From: Chloroflexota bacterium | GTDB taxonomy: Bacteria > Chloroflexota > Anaerolineae > Anaerolineales > Villigracilaceae | Direction: 5' to 3' | Assembly: GCA_029782225.1 (NCBI GenBank) | Contig: JAKOVF010000080.1 | Coordinates: 1-53,978 of the forward strand | Length of the DNA: 53,978 bases | In this document: in pieces, positions 1-7,968 of the stretch | Position numbering within the stretch: the first letter of the stretch is position 1 | Layout: each line of letters starts with the position of its first letter | Position numbers and translations under genes: made by a program | The notes under the pieces: model-generated | What the model was told of the DNA's origin: nothing | Database searches by the model: none | Seen by the model: only the letters and a program-made list of their open reading frames with translations

Positions 1-313
1 GCAGCGCTTCTGCTGTCTTCGGCCCGATCGCAGCAACCCTCACCTCTGCCCCATCTCCTCTAAAGGGAGATTGCTTCGTCGCCTGGCGGCTCCTCGCAAC
101 GACATCGAATACTACATCCACCGCGTTCACAGAAGTGAACACGACCCAGTCATAGCAGTCCAATTTCGATAACGTCCGCTCCAGCGCGACATTCTCTTCC
201 ATCGGACGGATTTCAATCACGGGAAAAAAGATCGGTTCATAGCCAGCAGCAGACAACTTCTCTGCAAAGTCATCTGCCTGAGCGCGGGGGCGGGTGATCA
301 GAATCCGTTTCAT
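1..313 (-). CDS. hemD: Uroporphyrinogen-III synthase, N-terminal part (cut by window edge)
   Basis: HemD closes and isomerises hydroxymethylbilane to uroporphyrinogen III in the cytoplasm, the branch point to siroheme, heme and cobalamin. The leftward frame opens at an ATG (313-311) with MKRILITRPRAQADDF, followed by the typical VVFTSVNAV segment and AAIGPKTAEAL, and stays open to base 1, so only about 104 N-terminal residues are present. It lies 18 bp after hemC in the same direction, as is common. Odd point: the stretch between FTSVNAV and AAIGPKT (VVARSRQATKQSPFRG) is encoded by what looks like a dispersed genomic repeat (65-104), so it is probably not ancestral HemD sequence. The family call is secure because both conserved blocks are present. 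Confidence 0.93.
   Translation of the reverse strand, partial: MKRILITRPRAQADDFAEKLSAAGYEPIFFPVIEIRPMEENVALERTLSKLDCYDWVVFTSVNAVDVVFDVVARSRQATKQSPFRGDGAEVRVAAIGPKTAEAL
65..104. repeat. Dispersed repeat inside hemD
   Basis: GGGAGATTGCTTCGTCGCC followed by GGCGGCTCCTCGCAACGACA resembles the short dispersed repeats of the type GAGATTGCTTCGTCGC...CTCGCAATGACA that are scattered through many environmental bacterial genomes (recalled, not searched). Here it is read in frame within hemD, between two conserved HemD blocks. The core CGCCTGGCG is palindromic. Confidence 0.5.
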
Positions 314-331
314 AAGAAAGAGAATAGCTAA

Positions 332-1255
332 TTAGAGAATAGAAAATGGTGCAAGTATTTCGTTCGCACCATCCCACCGTGCACGCTGTGCGAGTTCAGT
401 ACCCAGCTTCTGCGGATTGGTACCTTGACCCACAACTCGAATCGCCTTCTTCCCATCCGGGGAGATCACTAGACCTGTGAGACGAATCTCTCCGCTCTGC
501 TCTCTAATCATCTGCCCCAACGCCGCCACCGGCACGGCACATCCACCGCCCAGCCCGCTCAGGAAGGCACGCTCGGCAGTCACGGCCTTGCGCGCCGAGT
601 CGTCCTCCAACACAGCGAGCAAATTGAGAGCCGATTGATCGTCTGCCCGGCACTGCACCGCCAGCGCACCCTGTCCCGCGGCTGGCAGCATCACATCCAG
701 TGCCAGCCATTCCGTGACATGCTGATCCAGTCCCAGACGGGTCAGCCCGGCCCCGGCCAGGATGATCGCTTCATATCGACCCTCCAGCGCTTTCCGCAGG
801 CGCGTGTCCACGTTGCCGCGCAGAGGTGGAGTGTGGAGGTCCGGGCGGAGAGCCAGCAGCTGGGCGGCGCGGCGCAGGCTCGAGGTCCCGACCGAAGCGC
901 CTTCGGGCAGAGTGGAGAGAGTGTAGCCTTTGGCTGAAACCAGCGCATCGCGGACTTCTCCACGGGCAGGGATGCATCCGATCGTGAGGCCGTCTGGATT
1001 CTCCACCGGCAAGTCCTTGAGCGAATGGACCGCACAATGGACTGCCCCGGAGAGCAGTTCACTTTCCAACTCCTGAGTGAACAGTCCCTTGCCGCCGATC
1101 TCGGGCAGAGGCTTGTCCAGCACTCTATCGCCCTGCGTGGTGATGACTCTTTCTTCGCACTCCAAATCCGGCTGGATCTTCCTCAACGCAGCCATCACCC
1201 ACTGCGTTTGCCAGCGAGCCAGGGCCGAAGGACGCGTCGCAAACATGAGCTTCAT
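332..1255 (-). CDS. hemC: Hydroxymethylbilane synthase (porphobilinogen deaminase)
   Basis: HemC polymerises four porphobilinogens into hydroxymethylbilane for HemD. The 307-residue protein is of full family length. It shows RPSALARWQTQ at the N-terminus, the catalytic Asp81 in HSLKDLP, the GTSSLRRAAQLL and LRGNVDTRL substrate-binding blocks, LPAAGQGALAVQ, and GGGCAVPVA with Cys239, which carries the dipyrromethane cofactor. I start at the ATG at 1255-1253 (MKLMFATRPS), which matches the family N-terminus; a TTG two codons upstream (1261) is possible. It is 18 bp before hemD and divergent from the siroheme operon starting at 1364. Its position supports tetrapyrrole supply for the siroheme-dependent sulfite reductase encoded further along. 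Confidence 0.96.
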   Translation of the reverse strand: MKLMFATRPSALARWQTQWVMAALRKIQPDLECEERVITTQGDRVLDKPLPEIGGKGLFTQELESELLSGAVHCAVHSLKDLPVENPDGLTIGCIPARGEVRDALVSAKGYTLSTLPEGASVGTSSLRRAAQLLALRPDLHTPPLRGNVDTRLRKALEGRYEAIILAGAGLTRLGLDQHVTEWLALDVMLPAAGQGALAVQCRADDQSALNLLAVLEDDSARKAVTAERAFLSGLGGGCAVPVAALGQMIREQSGEIRLTGLVISPDGKKAIRVVGQGTNPQKLGTELAQRARWDGANEILAPFSIL

Positions 1256-1363
1256 GGGCAATGAATCTCTACTGGAAATACCCCACTGACGGCGCTTTTA
1301 GTGCCCGGAAAGTCGTTACATACATCATTTGACTTTTATATACCAGTATGATAAAAAAATCTA
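1256..1363. promoter_or_regulatory. Divergent intergenic region between hemC and the siroheme operon
   Basis: This 108-bp gap must hold promoters for both directions. Rightward, an AT-rich stretch (1316-1352) contains TTACAT (1316-1321) and TATATA (1337-1342) 15 bp apart, and also TTGACT (1329-1334) and TATGAT (1347-1352) only 12 bp apart. Neither pair has ideal spacing, so the exact promoter is uncertain. No clear operator palindrome was seen. Confidence 0.4.
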
Positions 1364-1999
1364 GTGAAATACTACACAATTTGCCTCGTAGGATTACCTT
1401 CGCAGCAAACAGTTGTGGTAGGGGGAGGAAAGGTAGCCGTCCGAAAAGTGGAGGGCCTTTTAGCAGCGGGAGCTAAAGTAAAGGTTATCAGTCCAGTGCT
1501 TACTCTGGGACTGCAATTAATGGTGGACTCGGGTGAGATTGCCTACTTGCCGCGCTACTATCAGGAAGGCGACCTCGAGGGCGCGTTTCTTGTGATTGTC
1601 GCCACCGATGACCCGGCCGTCAACCAGGCAGCCTGGGCAGAGGCGGAAAGGCGCGGGTGTCTGGTCAATGTGGTGGATGATCCGGCACACTGCAACTTCA
1701 TTCTGCCAGCAGTGTGCCGGCGTCACGACTTAAGCATTGCGATCTCCACCGGTGGGAGCAGCCCCGCTCTGGCGCGGAGACTTCGTGAGCGGATCGAACA
1801 AATGATCGGGCCCGAATACGGAACTCTGGCCGGCTTGATGGCTGATCTACGCCCGGAACTCCTTGAAAACTTCCCAGAGGGAGAAGCGCGTCTGCAAGCC
1901 GCTTTGCGCGTGGTGGACTCAGACATTCTGGACGTCATACAAAGTGATGGAAGAGATGCGGCATTGAACTATGGACGAGAAAAACTCTATCAGGGGTAA
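1364..1999 (+). CDS. Precorrin-2 dehydrogenase / sirohydrochlorin ferrochelatase (Met8/CysG-N type)
   Basis: This 211-residue protein corresponds to the CysG N-terminal module, which uses NAD+ to oxidise precorrin-2 and usually also inserts iron to give siroheme. Visible features are the NAD-binding VVVGGGKVAVRKVEGLLAAGAKVKVISP block at the N-terminus, LVIVATDD, NVVDDPAHCNFILPAV and SIAISTGGSSPALARRLRERIE, in the order expected for the family. The start is a GTG at 1364; no in-frame ATG lies close by. Its 3' end overlaps the methyltransferase gene by 29 bp, so the two are translationally linked. Whether it carries out both steps or only the dehydrogenation cannot be told from sequence alone. 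Confidence 0.92.
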   Translation: MKYYTICLVGLPSQQTVVVGGGKVAVRKVEGLLAAGAKVKVISPVLTLGLQLMVDSGEIAYLPRYYQEGDLEGAFLVIVATDDPAVNQAAWAEAERRGCLVNVVDDPAHCNFILPAVCRRHDLSIAISTGGSSPALARRLRERIEQMIGPEYGTLAGLMADLRPELLENFPEGEARLQAALRVVDSDILDVIQSDGRDAALNYGREKLYQG

Positions 2000-2765
2000 T
2001 CCGGCTCATTCCAGAGGAATCGTTTATCTCGTAGGGGGCGGACCGGGCGACCCCGGTCTGCTTACCATCCGAGGACTGGAATGTCTGCAAAAGGCCGATG
2101 TGGTCGTGCATGACAGGCTGGCAAACGAAGAACTGCTAAGTTACGCACCTCAGGCCGAACTGATTGATGTAGGCAAATACCCGCGACATCATCCTATTCC
2201 CCAACCCGAGATCAATAACATTCTGATTCAAAAGGCCAGTGAAGGCAGGATCGTCGTGCGATTGAAAGGCGGGGATCCATTCATATTCGGACGCGGTGGA
2301 GAAGAAGCCCAGGCGCTGACAGAGGCTGGGATCCCTTTTGAAATTGTGCCCGGCGTGACGAGCGCCATTGCAGTCCCTGCGTATGCAGGCATCCCTGTTA
2401 CACAACGCGGTGTGGCATCCAGTGTTGCTTTCATTACCGGTCATTGCGCGGGATCGAATCCACTTGACCTGAATTGGAAGGCGCTTGCAGAAGGTATCGA
2501 CACTCTCGTATTCATGATGGGCGTATGCAGTCTGCCGATCATCGTTTCATCACTGATTGAAGCTGGTCGTTCAGCAGATACGCCGATTGCCTTGATCGAG
2601 AAAGGCACATTACCGGATCAAAAAGTGGTGACCGGCACGCTATCAAATATCATGGAACGAGCAAGCGAGATCCAGCCGCCAACCATTATTGTTGTCGGGG
2701 AGGTTGTTAATCTGAATGCAACGCTGAAATGGTTTGAACCGCAGTCTCAACTTTCAGTGAGGTAA
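1971..2765 (+). CDS. cobA: Uroporphyrinogen-III C-methyltransferase (SUMT)
   Basis: SUMT adds two SAM-derived methyl groups to uroporphyrinogen III, giving precorrin-2, the substrate of the preceding gene product. The 264-residue sequence has the hallmark VYLVGGGPGDPGLLTIRG near the N-terminus, VVVHDRLA, RLKGGDPFIFGRGGEE, EIVPGVTSAIAVPAYAGIPVTQRG and TLVFMMGV, all standard for the family. It begins at an ATG inside the end of the dehydrogenase gene, behind a purine-rich GGAAGAG. Together with the previous gene it reconstitutes siroheme synthesis, normally one CysG polypeptide in enterobacteria. DsrAB, encoded some 25 kb away, requires siroheme. Confidence 0.95.
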   Translation: MDEKNSIRGNPAHSRGIVYLVGGGPGDPGLLTIRGLECLQKADVVVHDRLANEELLSYAPQAELIDVGKYPRHHPIPQPEINNILIQKASEGRIVVRLKGGDPFIFGRGGEEAQALTEAGIPFEIVPGVTSAIAVPAYAGIPVTQRGVASSVAFITGHCAGSNPLDLNWKALAEGIDTLVFMMGVCSLPIIVSSLIEAGRSADTPIALIEKGTLPDQKVVTGTLSNIMERASEIQPPTIIVVGEVVNLNATLKWFEPQSQLSVR

Positions 2766-2774
2766 TTCTTTCTC

Positions 2775-3878
2775 ATGACGCGCGCACTTATCACGGGTGG
2801 GACCGGTTTCGTCGGCTCAAACATCGCCCTGCGACTGATTGAGCGTCATTGGGATGTGCGCATCCTTCAGCGCCCTGGCTCGTCCCGTGAACTGCTGGAA
2901 GGCGGGCCGTTTGAGTTCGTCACCGGCGACGTGTTGGAAGCGGAAACCCTCATCCCTGCCATGCGCGGCGTGGATGTGCTCTTCAACGCGTCAGGCGTGG
3001 TCGATTACTGGCGCCAGGGCGTGGAGCGCATGTACCAGGTCAACGTGGAGGGGACGCGTAATTTAATGGAAGCGGCCCTCAAGTCAGGCGTTGACCGGGT
3101 AATCCACACGAGTTCGACCGCCGCCATGGGCATCCATCCGAATGTCCTGGTGGACGAAACCTTCAAATTCAATGTGAAGCCCGAGCGATTTGTGTATGGA
3201 CACAGCAAATACCTGGCCGAGGAAATCGTTCTTGAATATTTCAAAAAGGGGCTGCCGGTTGTGATCGTTAACCCCACAACCGTGATCGGCCCGCGCGATG
3301 TCCGCAAAGTATCGTGCGGCATGGTGGTGGAGGTGATCAAACATTGTGCGCCGCCGCTCATCCCGCCGGGCGGACTCAACGTTGTGCCGATTTGCGATGC
3401 GGCGCAGGGGCACATCGAAGCAGCGATCAAAGGGCGCGTGGGCGAACGTTACATCCTGGGCGGCGAAAATATGTCCCACGTGCAGCTTTACCAGACGATT
3501 GCCGACGTCGTGGGCTGCGGCATGAGACTTAAAGTGATGCCCCGCTGGCAGGTCTCTTTCATCGCGGGGTTGACCGATATGCTCCAGCCACAGACCAGCG
3601 GACCGGTGCCCTTGACCGGTGACCGCTTGAGACTCGAATCGCAGTTCTTCTACTACGATACAACCAAAGCGCGCGCATGCTTCGATATGCCGAAGACACC
3701 GCTGCGCACTACCATCGGCCGGACTTACGAGTGGTACGAAGCAATGGGAGAATTTGCCGGCATTTACGAAGAGCTTGAAGTGGATGGAACCTGCAAGTAT
3801 TGCGGTCAAGCGCGTCGCTGCACCTGGCCGTCGACTTCACTCAGCAATGGACCTGTACTGCGGGAAGACAAACCATGA
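2775..3878 (+). CDS. NAD(P)-dependent epimerase/dehydratase (extended SDR) with cysteine-rich tail
   Basis: An extended short-chain dehydrogenase of 367 residues. It has the Rossmann motif TGGTGFVGS (8-16), GDV, NASGVVDYW, STAAMG and the catalytic pair Tyr141/Lys145 in YGHSK. Relatives act on nucleotide sugars, flavonols, sterols or hopanoid precursors; the substrate cannot be assigned. Unusually, the C-terminus carries a CxxC-x5-C motif (Cys340, 343, 349) followed by a polar tail, suggesting metal binding or a redox role. Its stop overlaps the kinase start as ATGA (3875-3878), so it is translationally coupled to the two-component system and sits in the siroheme operon. The family is clear; the role is unknown. 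Confidence 0.85.
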   Translation: MTRALITGGTGFVGSNIALRLIERHWDVRILQRPGSSRELLEGGPFEFVTGDVLEAETLIPAMRGVDVLFNASGVVDYWRQGVERMYQVNVEGTRNLMEAALKSGVDRVIHTSSTAAMGIHPNVLVDETFKFNVKPERFVYGHSKYLAEEIVLEYFKKGLPVVIVNPTTVIGPRDVRKVSCGMVVEVIKHCAPPLIPPGGLNVVPICDAAQGHIEAAIKGRVGERYILGGENMSHVQLYQTIADVVGCGMRLKVMPRWQVSFIAGLTDMLQPQTSGPVPLTGDRLRLESQFFYYDTTKARACFDMPKTPLRTTIGRTYEWYEAMGEFAGIYEELEVDGTCKYCGQARRCTWPSTSLSNGPVLREDKP

Positions 3879-6346
3879 AAGAATCTGTCAGTTCCTCCCT
3901 GAATTGGACTGCTATTCTGCCCAAGCCGCTCAGACGATTCCTTGCCCGCAACTGGTTCGATGTCGGCTTGCGCGGCAAGATGTCTGCCCTGGTTACAGTA
4001 GGGCTGACAGGCTTGCTTGCCATTTTTGCGTTCCTCGGGATCACCACGCTGCGTCAGGCAACCCAGCAATTGCTCGCTGAACACGTGCTGCGCGCCCGCA
4101 TCCTTGCGGAGAGCCTGGATTCAAACCTGGGACAAGTGGGCGGCTTGCTCACGATCCTGTCCTCGAAAATCAATATGGATCATCCGGATGCCAACATTCA
4201 GGACTGGAAGAAGGTTTTGCAGGACGACTTCCGCTCGGTCAAAGGCATCTACTTATTCGGTGAGGATTTCGGCCTAATCTCTGGAACTGCAGATGCACCA
4301 GATATTGATTGGGCAAACGTGCCAGCGCTCCGGGCAGTGCAGGATGGCTCTGGGCGTATCATCTCCATTGAAGGGATGCCCCGTCCATACGCCCTGATCG
4401 TTGTCCCCGTTATGAAGAATGGAAGCCACTCCCCGGCAGGGGCTCTCGCGGCAGTACTGGATCTCTCCAACCCGGATGTGTTCCTGTCGAACAGTTCCCT
4501 TGGCCTTGAGCACAATGGCACGTTTCAGGTGCTGGGTGGAGACGGACAGGTGCTGGTCAGTTCTCCTGCTGATCGGACACTAACACAAAGCACGATCGAT
4601 AAGATCACCACTCAACTGTTTGTCGAAGGGAAGCCTACGGTCGAGGCCTGCCTGGGATGCACCGGCGACGATGTCGACGAATCTGGCACGGTTATTGCCT
4701 TTGCCCCTTTGACGCAGGCGCCCTGGGGCGTGGTCATCTGGCATGACTCAACCGAATTATTCGCCCCCGTACGCAGAATCGGGATGCAGACCCTCGTGCT
4801 TGGCATCCTTACCATGCTTGGTGCGTTCCTCCTCGTTGTGGTGACCACTCGCAGCGTCATCCAACCGGTACAGATGTTGACCGATGCCACCCGCAAGATC
4901 AGCGAAGTCCAATTCGATACATCCACGTTGAAATCGGTTGAATGCACGCTGGCTGCTTCCCTTGCAGCAAAGAGTAATCAAAGTCGCGATGAGATCGGTA
5001 TTCTCTCGAAAAGCTTCATCACGATGTGTACCCGGCTGCAGTTGTCCATGGAGGAGATCCAGTCCTTTAACCGTGAATTGGATGCGCGCGTTCAAGCCCG
5101 CACCCGGCAACTATCTACTCTGAATGCCATCGCGTTGACGGTCAATCAATCCCTAAACTTGAAGGAAATCCTGAACCGTGCACTCGATGAGGTCCTCCAG
5201 CTTAGCGGGATTGACATGGTCGCGATCTTCCTGCTGGATCCACTTAAGCGGGAACTCAGACTGATGGCATTTCGCGGACTTTCAGAGGATGCCGCACGCC
5301 TTGCCTACCAGGTCGGTCTCTTGGACGGTTCCTGCGGTGGCGTGGTGGAACTTGGAGAACCGGTGGTCGTGCCGGACATTTCACAATATCGCGGCCGAGG
5401 GGCTGAGTCGCTCAAGCGTGAAATGGTCACGGCTGTTATGCATGTCCCGCTCATGAACAAGGGTCAGGCATTGGGAACCATGTGCCTGGGCACTCATAAC
5501 AACACGACCTTCGATCAGGACGAGCAAAAGCTGCTTACAGCGATCGGCAACCAGATTGCGATCGCGGTCGAAAATGCCCGTCTTTATGCCGAGGTACAGC
5601 ACAAGGAACGTATCCGCGGCGAGTTATTCCAGAAGGCGCTGGCTGCCCAGGAAGATGAACGCAAACGGATTGCACGTGAACTCCATGATGAGATCAGCCA
5701 GTCGCTGACGGCCCTGCTCTATTCGGCAGAAGCCGGACTGGAATCTACAAATGGAATGGCGGTCAAAGAACGCCTGCAAAGCATCTGCGATCTGACACAA
5801 TATACCCTTGAGAATATCCACAACCTGATGTTCGACCTGCGTCCCTCCATGCTCGATCAGCTGGGTTTGATCCCGGCACTCCGATGGCTCGCTCAGACCC
5901 GACTGGAGCCCAAGGGGGTGAGGGTGCTCGTGGAGGCGGCTTCAAAGGTCGATGCTCTCAACAGTGAAGCAGATTTTCATCGCCTATCGCCTGAAATCGA
6001 GACAGCATTGTTCCGCGTCCTGCAGGAGGCCATTAATAATATCGCCCGTCATGCAGCCGCGCGGAATGTGGAAATCAAATTGGAATTGGAAGACCATACC
6101 GCCATCGTGAATATCAAAGATGACGGTATCGGCTTCGACCCGGGCGAGTTCAGTGTTGCCACGATCAAGGATATGGAGAACAAGTCCCCTGCCCTCTCGG
6201 GTGATACGCGTGGTCTGGGGCTGATTGGAATGCAGGAGCGGATCGAATTACTGGGCGGTGAACTGGACATCGTTTCCGCCGCGGGGAGCGGGACAGAAAT
6301 CCGTATTCGCGTTCCACTTCAGGAAAGGAGTCTGGTTCATGATTAG
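3875..6346 (+). CDS. Membrane sensor histidine kinase (HAMP-GAF-HisKA_3-HATPase)
   Basis: An 823-residue NarX/DegS-type sensor. TM1 spans about 36-57, a roughly 245-residue extracytoplasmic domain follows, TM2 is about 305-325, then a HAMP linker, a coiled coil (about 390-412), a GAF domain (about 413-575), a HisKA_3 box EDERKRIARELHDEISQSL with phospho-acceptor His604, and an ATPase domain ending with DDGIGFDPG and GLGLIGMQERIELLGG. The extracytoplasmic domain holds an isolated CLGC pair (Cys259, Cys262) near TM2, a candidate redox or metal switch. I chose the ATG at 3875 because it forms an ATGA overlap with the upstream gene. The response regulator follows with an 8-bp overlap. The stimulus is unknown; the setting suggests control of sulfite respiration. 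Confidence 0.93.
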   Translation: MKESVSSSLNWTAILPKPLRRFLARNWFDVGLRGKMSALVTVGLTGLLAIFAFLGITTLRQATQQLLAEHVLRARILAESLDSNLGQVGGLLTILSSKINMDHPDANIQDWKKVLQDDFRSVKGIYLFGEDFGLISGTADAPDIDWANVPALRAVQDGSGRIISIEGMPRPYALIVVPVMKNGSHSPAGALAAVLDLSNPDVFLSNSSLGLEHNGTFQVLGGDGQVLVSSPADRTLTQSTIDKITTQLFVEGKPTVEACLGCTGDDVDESGTVIAFAPLTQAPWGVVIWHDSTELFAPVRRIGMQTLVLGILTMLGAFLLVVVTTRSVIQPVQMLTDATRKISEVQFDTSTLKSVECTLAASLAAKSNQSRDEIGILSKSFITMCTRLQLSMEEIQSFNRELDARVQARTRQLSTLNAIALTVNQSLNLKEILNRALDEVLQLSGIDMVAIFLLDPLKRELRLMAFRGLSEDAARLAYQVGLLDGSCGGVVELGEPVVVPDISQYRGRGAESLKREMVTAVMHVPLMNKGQALGTMCLGTHNNTTFDQDEQKLLTAIGNQIAIAVENARLYAEVQHKERIRGELFQKALAAQEDERKRIARELHDEISQSLTALLYSAEAGLESTNGMAVKERLQSICDLTQYTLENIHNLMFDLRPSMLDQLGLIPALRWLAQTRLEPKGVRVLVEAASKVDALNSEADFHRLSPEIETALFRVLQEAINNIARHAAARNVEIKLELEDHTAIVNIKDDGIGFDPGEFSVATIKDMENKSPALSGDTRGLGLIGMQERIELLGGELDIVSAAGSGTEIRIRVPLQERSLVHD

Positions 6347-7001
6347 AGTTGTTGTCGCCGACGACCATGCCATTTTACGGGATGGGATCCGCTCACTGTT
6401 GGAGAGTCAGGAAGACATCATCGTCGTTGGCGAAGCAGAGAATGGGAAAGAAGCCATCGAACTGGTCAGGACGTGTGCACCAGATATTGTCCTCATGGAT
6501 ATTTCGATGCCGCAGATGAATGGCCTGGAAGCAACACGCAGTATCCACGAGAATTTTCCGCAAGTGAAAGTACTGATTCTGACCCAGCACGACAATCACG
6601 AATACATTGCCCCGGCTCTGCAGGCTGGCGCCGCCGGGTATGTATTAAAGCGTTCGGGCAGCCGCGAACTGCTCAACGCACTGAGACAAGTATATGAGCA
6701 GGGCGCATTCCTGGCCGGCAGGATCACCCGCGAAATCTTACAGGATTATTCACACGAGACAGGAAATCATAAGAATGACGAGAACCGTTTGACAGAGCGC
6801 GAACGCGAGGTCCTGCAATTGATCGTGGATGGAAGAAGCAACAAGGAGATTGCAGCGGCACTTGGCATCAGTCCCAAGACAGTTTCGGTGCACCGTACCA
6901 ACCTGATGGCAAAGCTGGACGTGCAGACCACCGTGGAACTACTCCGCTTTGTCTCCGGTAATCCACTGATCAGCTCAATGCTGGCAGAAGGAAACCCGTA
7001 A
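6339..7001 (+). CDS. NarL/FixJ-family response regulator
   Basis: A 220-residue cytoplasmic regulator with an N-terminal receiver domain (acidic pair in VVVADDH, phospho-acceptor Asp54 in VLMDISMPQMNG, conserved Lys in YVLKRSGS) and a C-terminal LuxR-type helix-turn-helix (LTEREREVLQLIVDGRSNKEIAAALGIS onwards, about 152-212). The start at 6339 is supported by a strong AGGAAAGGAG at 6321-6330 and an 8-bp overlap with the kinase gene, so kinase and regulator are certain partners. Its targets cannot be read from the sequence; the dsr promoter near 29.9 kb is a natural candidate. Confidence 0.95.
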   Translation: MIRVVVADDHAILRDGIRSLLESQEDIIVVGEAENGKEAIELVRTCAPDIVLMDISMPQMNGLEATRSIHENFPQVKVLILTQHDNHEYIAPALQAGAAGYVLKRSGSRELLNALRQVYEQGAFLAGRITREILQDYSHETGNHKNDENRLTEREREVLQLIVDGRSNKEIAAALGISPKTVSVHRTNLMAKLDVQTTVELLRFVSGNPLISSMLAEGNP

Positions 7002-7057
7002 AGAAGAAGACCACCCCGGAAACTAAACTGCAGATCATTGCATCAAGGAGAAGCATA

Positions 7058-7858
7058 ATGTCCGACATTGACTTGAATTTTGTAAAAATCCCCGCTTCCG
7101 AATTCACCATGGGAAGTAACCGTTCCAGTGATCCCAAGGCGCATGAGGATGAAATGCCAGCGCAAAGGCTGCTGGTGAGTGACTTTTTCATCATGCGCTA
7201 CCCTGTCACCAACGCGCAATATGCCCGCTTCATGGAAGCCACTGGTCACCGCCCGCCGCTATTCTGGGAGGGTGTTTCATGCCCGGCAGGCGAGGAGAAT
7301 AATCCCGTGGTAGGCGTCTCTTATTATGACGCAATTGCTTTTTGTGCATGGGCCGCCGAAGAGACCGGCCTGCCCGTACGCCTGCCAACCGAACCCGAGT
7401 GGGAAAAGGCAGCCCGCGGACCGCAGGTCCGATTGTATTCATGGGGCAACGAATGGAAGAAAGGGGTGTGCAACACCAACGAGGAAAAGCTAAACCGTAC
7501 TTCTCCCGTGGGACAGTACTCCCCAGTGGGCGACAGTCCTTACGGCGTGGGTGATATGGGTGGCAATGTGCAGGAATGGTGCTCGTCGCTTTTCGGGCCT
7601 TATCCATATGACCCGGCGGATGGGCGTGAGGCTCATGTCTACGACCTGCATAACCAGGATCTGCTGCCGAAGCTGCTGGAAACCGGGTGCACATCCATGC
7701 CCGAATCGGATGAAGCTTCATTTGGCAAAACCGTGATCCGCGGCGGCTCATGGCGGGAGGGGAAGTTCCAGTCACGCTGCGCTTATCGGAGCTGGGCGGC
7801 CCCCATGCACCGCAGCGACGACACGGGATTCCGTTGTTGTTACGAGCCGAGGAATTAA
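7058..7858 (+). CDS. FGE/SUMF1-fold protein (sulfatase-modifying-factor domain), probably not a true FGE
   Basis: A 266-residue protein with the whole formylglycine-generating-enzyme fold: FVKIPASEFTMGS, DFFIMRYPVTNAQYARFMEATG, PVVGVSYYDAIAFCAWAAEETGLPVRLPTEPEWEKAARG, GNVQEWCSS and VIRGGSW near the end. The two active-site cysteines of genuine FGE, which follow RGGS(Y/W), are absent: here the sequence runs RGGSWREGKFQSRCAYRSW. It therefore more likely belongs to the wide non-FGE branch of this fold, which includes ergothioneine-synthase-like enzymes and ligand-binding proteins. No sulfatase gene was seen in the window. AAGGAG lies 7 bp before the ATG, 56 bp after the regulator gene. It is the last gene of the rightward operon. 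Confidence 0.85.
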   Translation: MSDIDLNFVKIPASEFTMGSNRSSDPKAHEDEMPAQRLLVSDFFIMRYPVTNAQYARFMEATGHRPPLFWEGVSCPAGEENNPVVGVSYYDAIAFCAWAAEETGLPVRLPTEPEWEKAARGPQVRLYSWGNEWKKGVCNTNEEKLNRTSPVGQYSPVGDSPYGVGDMGGNVQEWCSSLFGPYPYDPADGREAHVYDLHNQDLLPKLLETGCTSMPESDEASFGKTVIRGGSWREGKFQSRCAYRSWAAPMHRSDDTGFRCCYEPRN

Positions 7859-7894
7859 ATACACAAACCAGCAAACACAAAGCACACTAGGGGA

Positions 7895-7941
7895 ACAAAG
7901 GTTGGAAAGAACGCCCATTCCCGCGTCTTTCCAACCTTTGT
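7895..7941. terminator. Bidirectional terminator between converging operons
   Basis: A perfect 16-bp inverted repeat, ACAAAGGTTGGAAAGA (7895-7910) and TCTTTCCAACCTTTGT (7926-7941), with a 15-base loop. It lies between the stop codons of the rightward FGE-fold gene and the leftward SRPBCC gene. The flanks are not clean T-tracts, but position and perfect symmetry fit a shared terminator. Confidence 0.8.
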
Positions 7942-7968
7942 CCTCTTTCTGTCCCTCGCGCTCAAGAT

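Noticed and set aside
1329..1352. TTGACT and TATGAT as a promoter for the siroheme operon
   Set aside because: The spacing is only 12 bp, too short for a normal sigma-70 promoter; kept only as a possibility in the intergenic entry.
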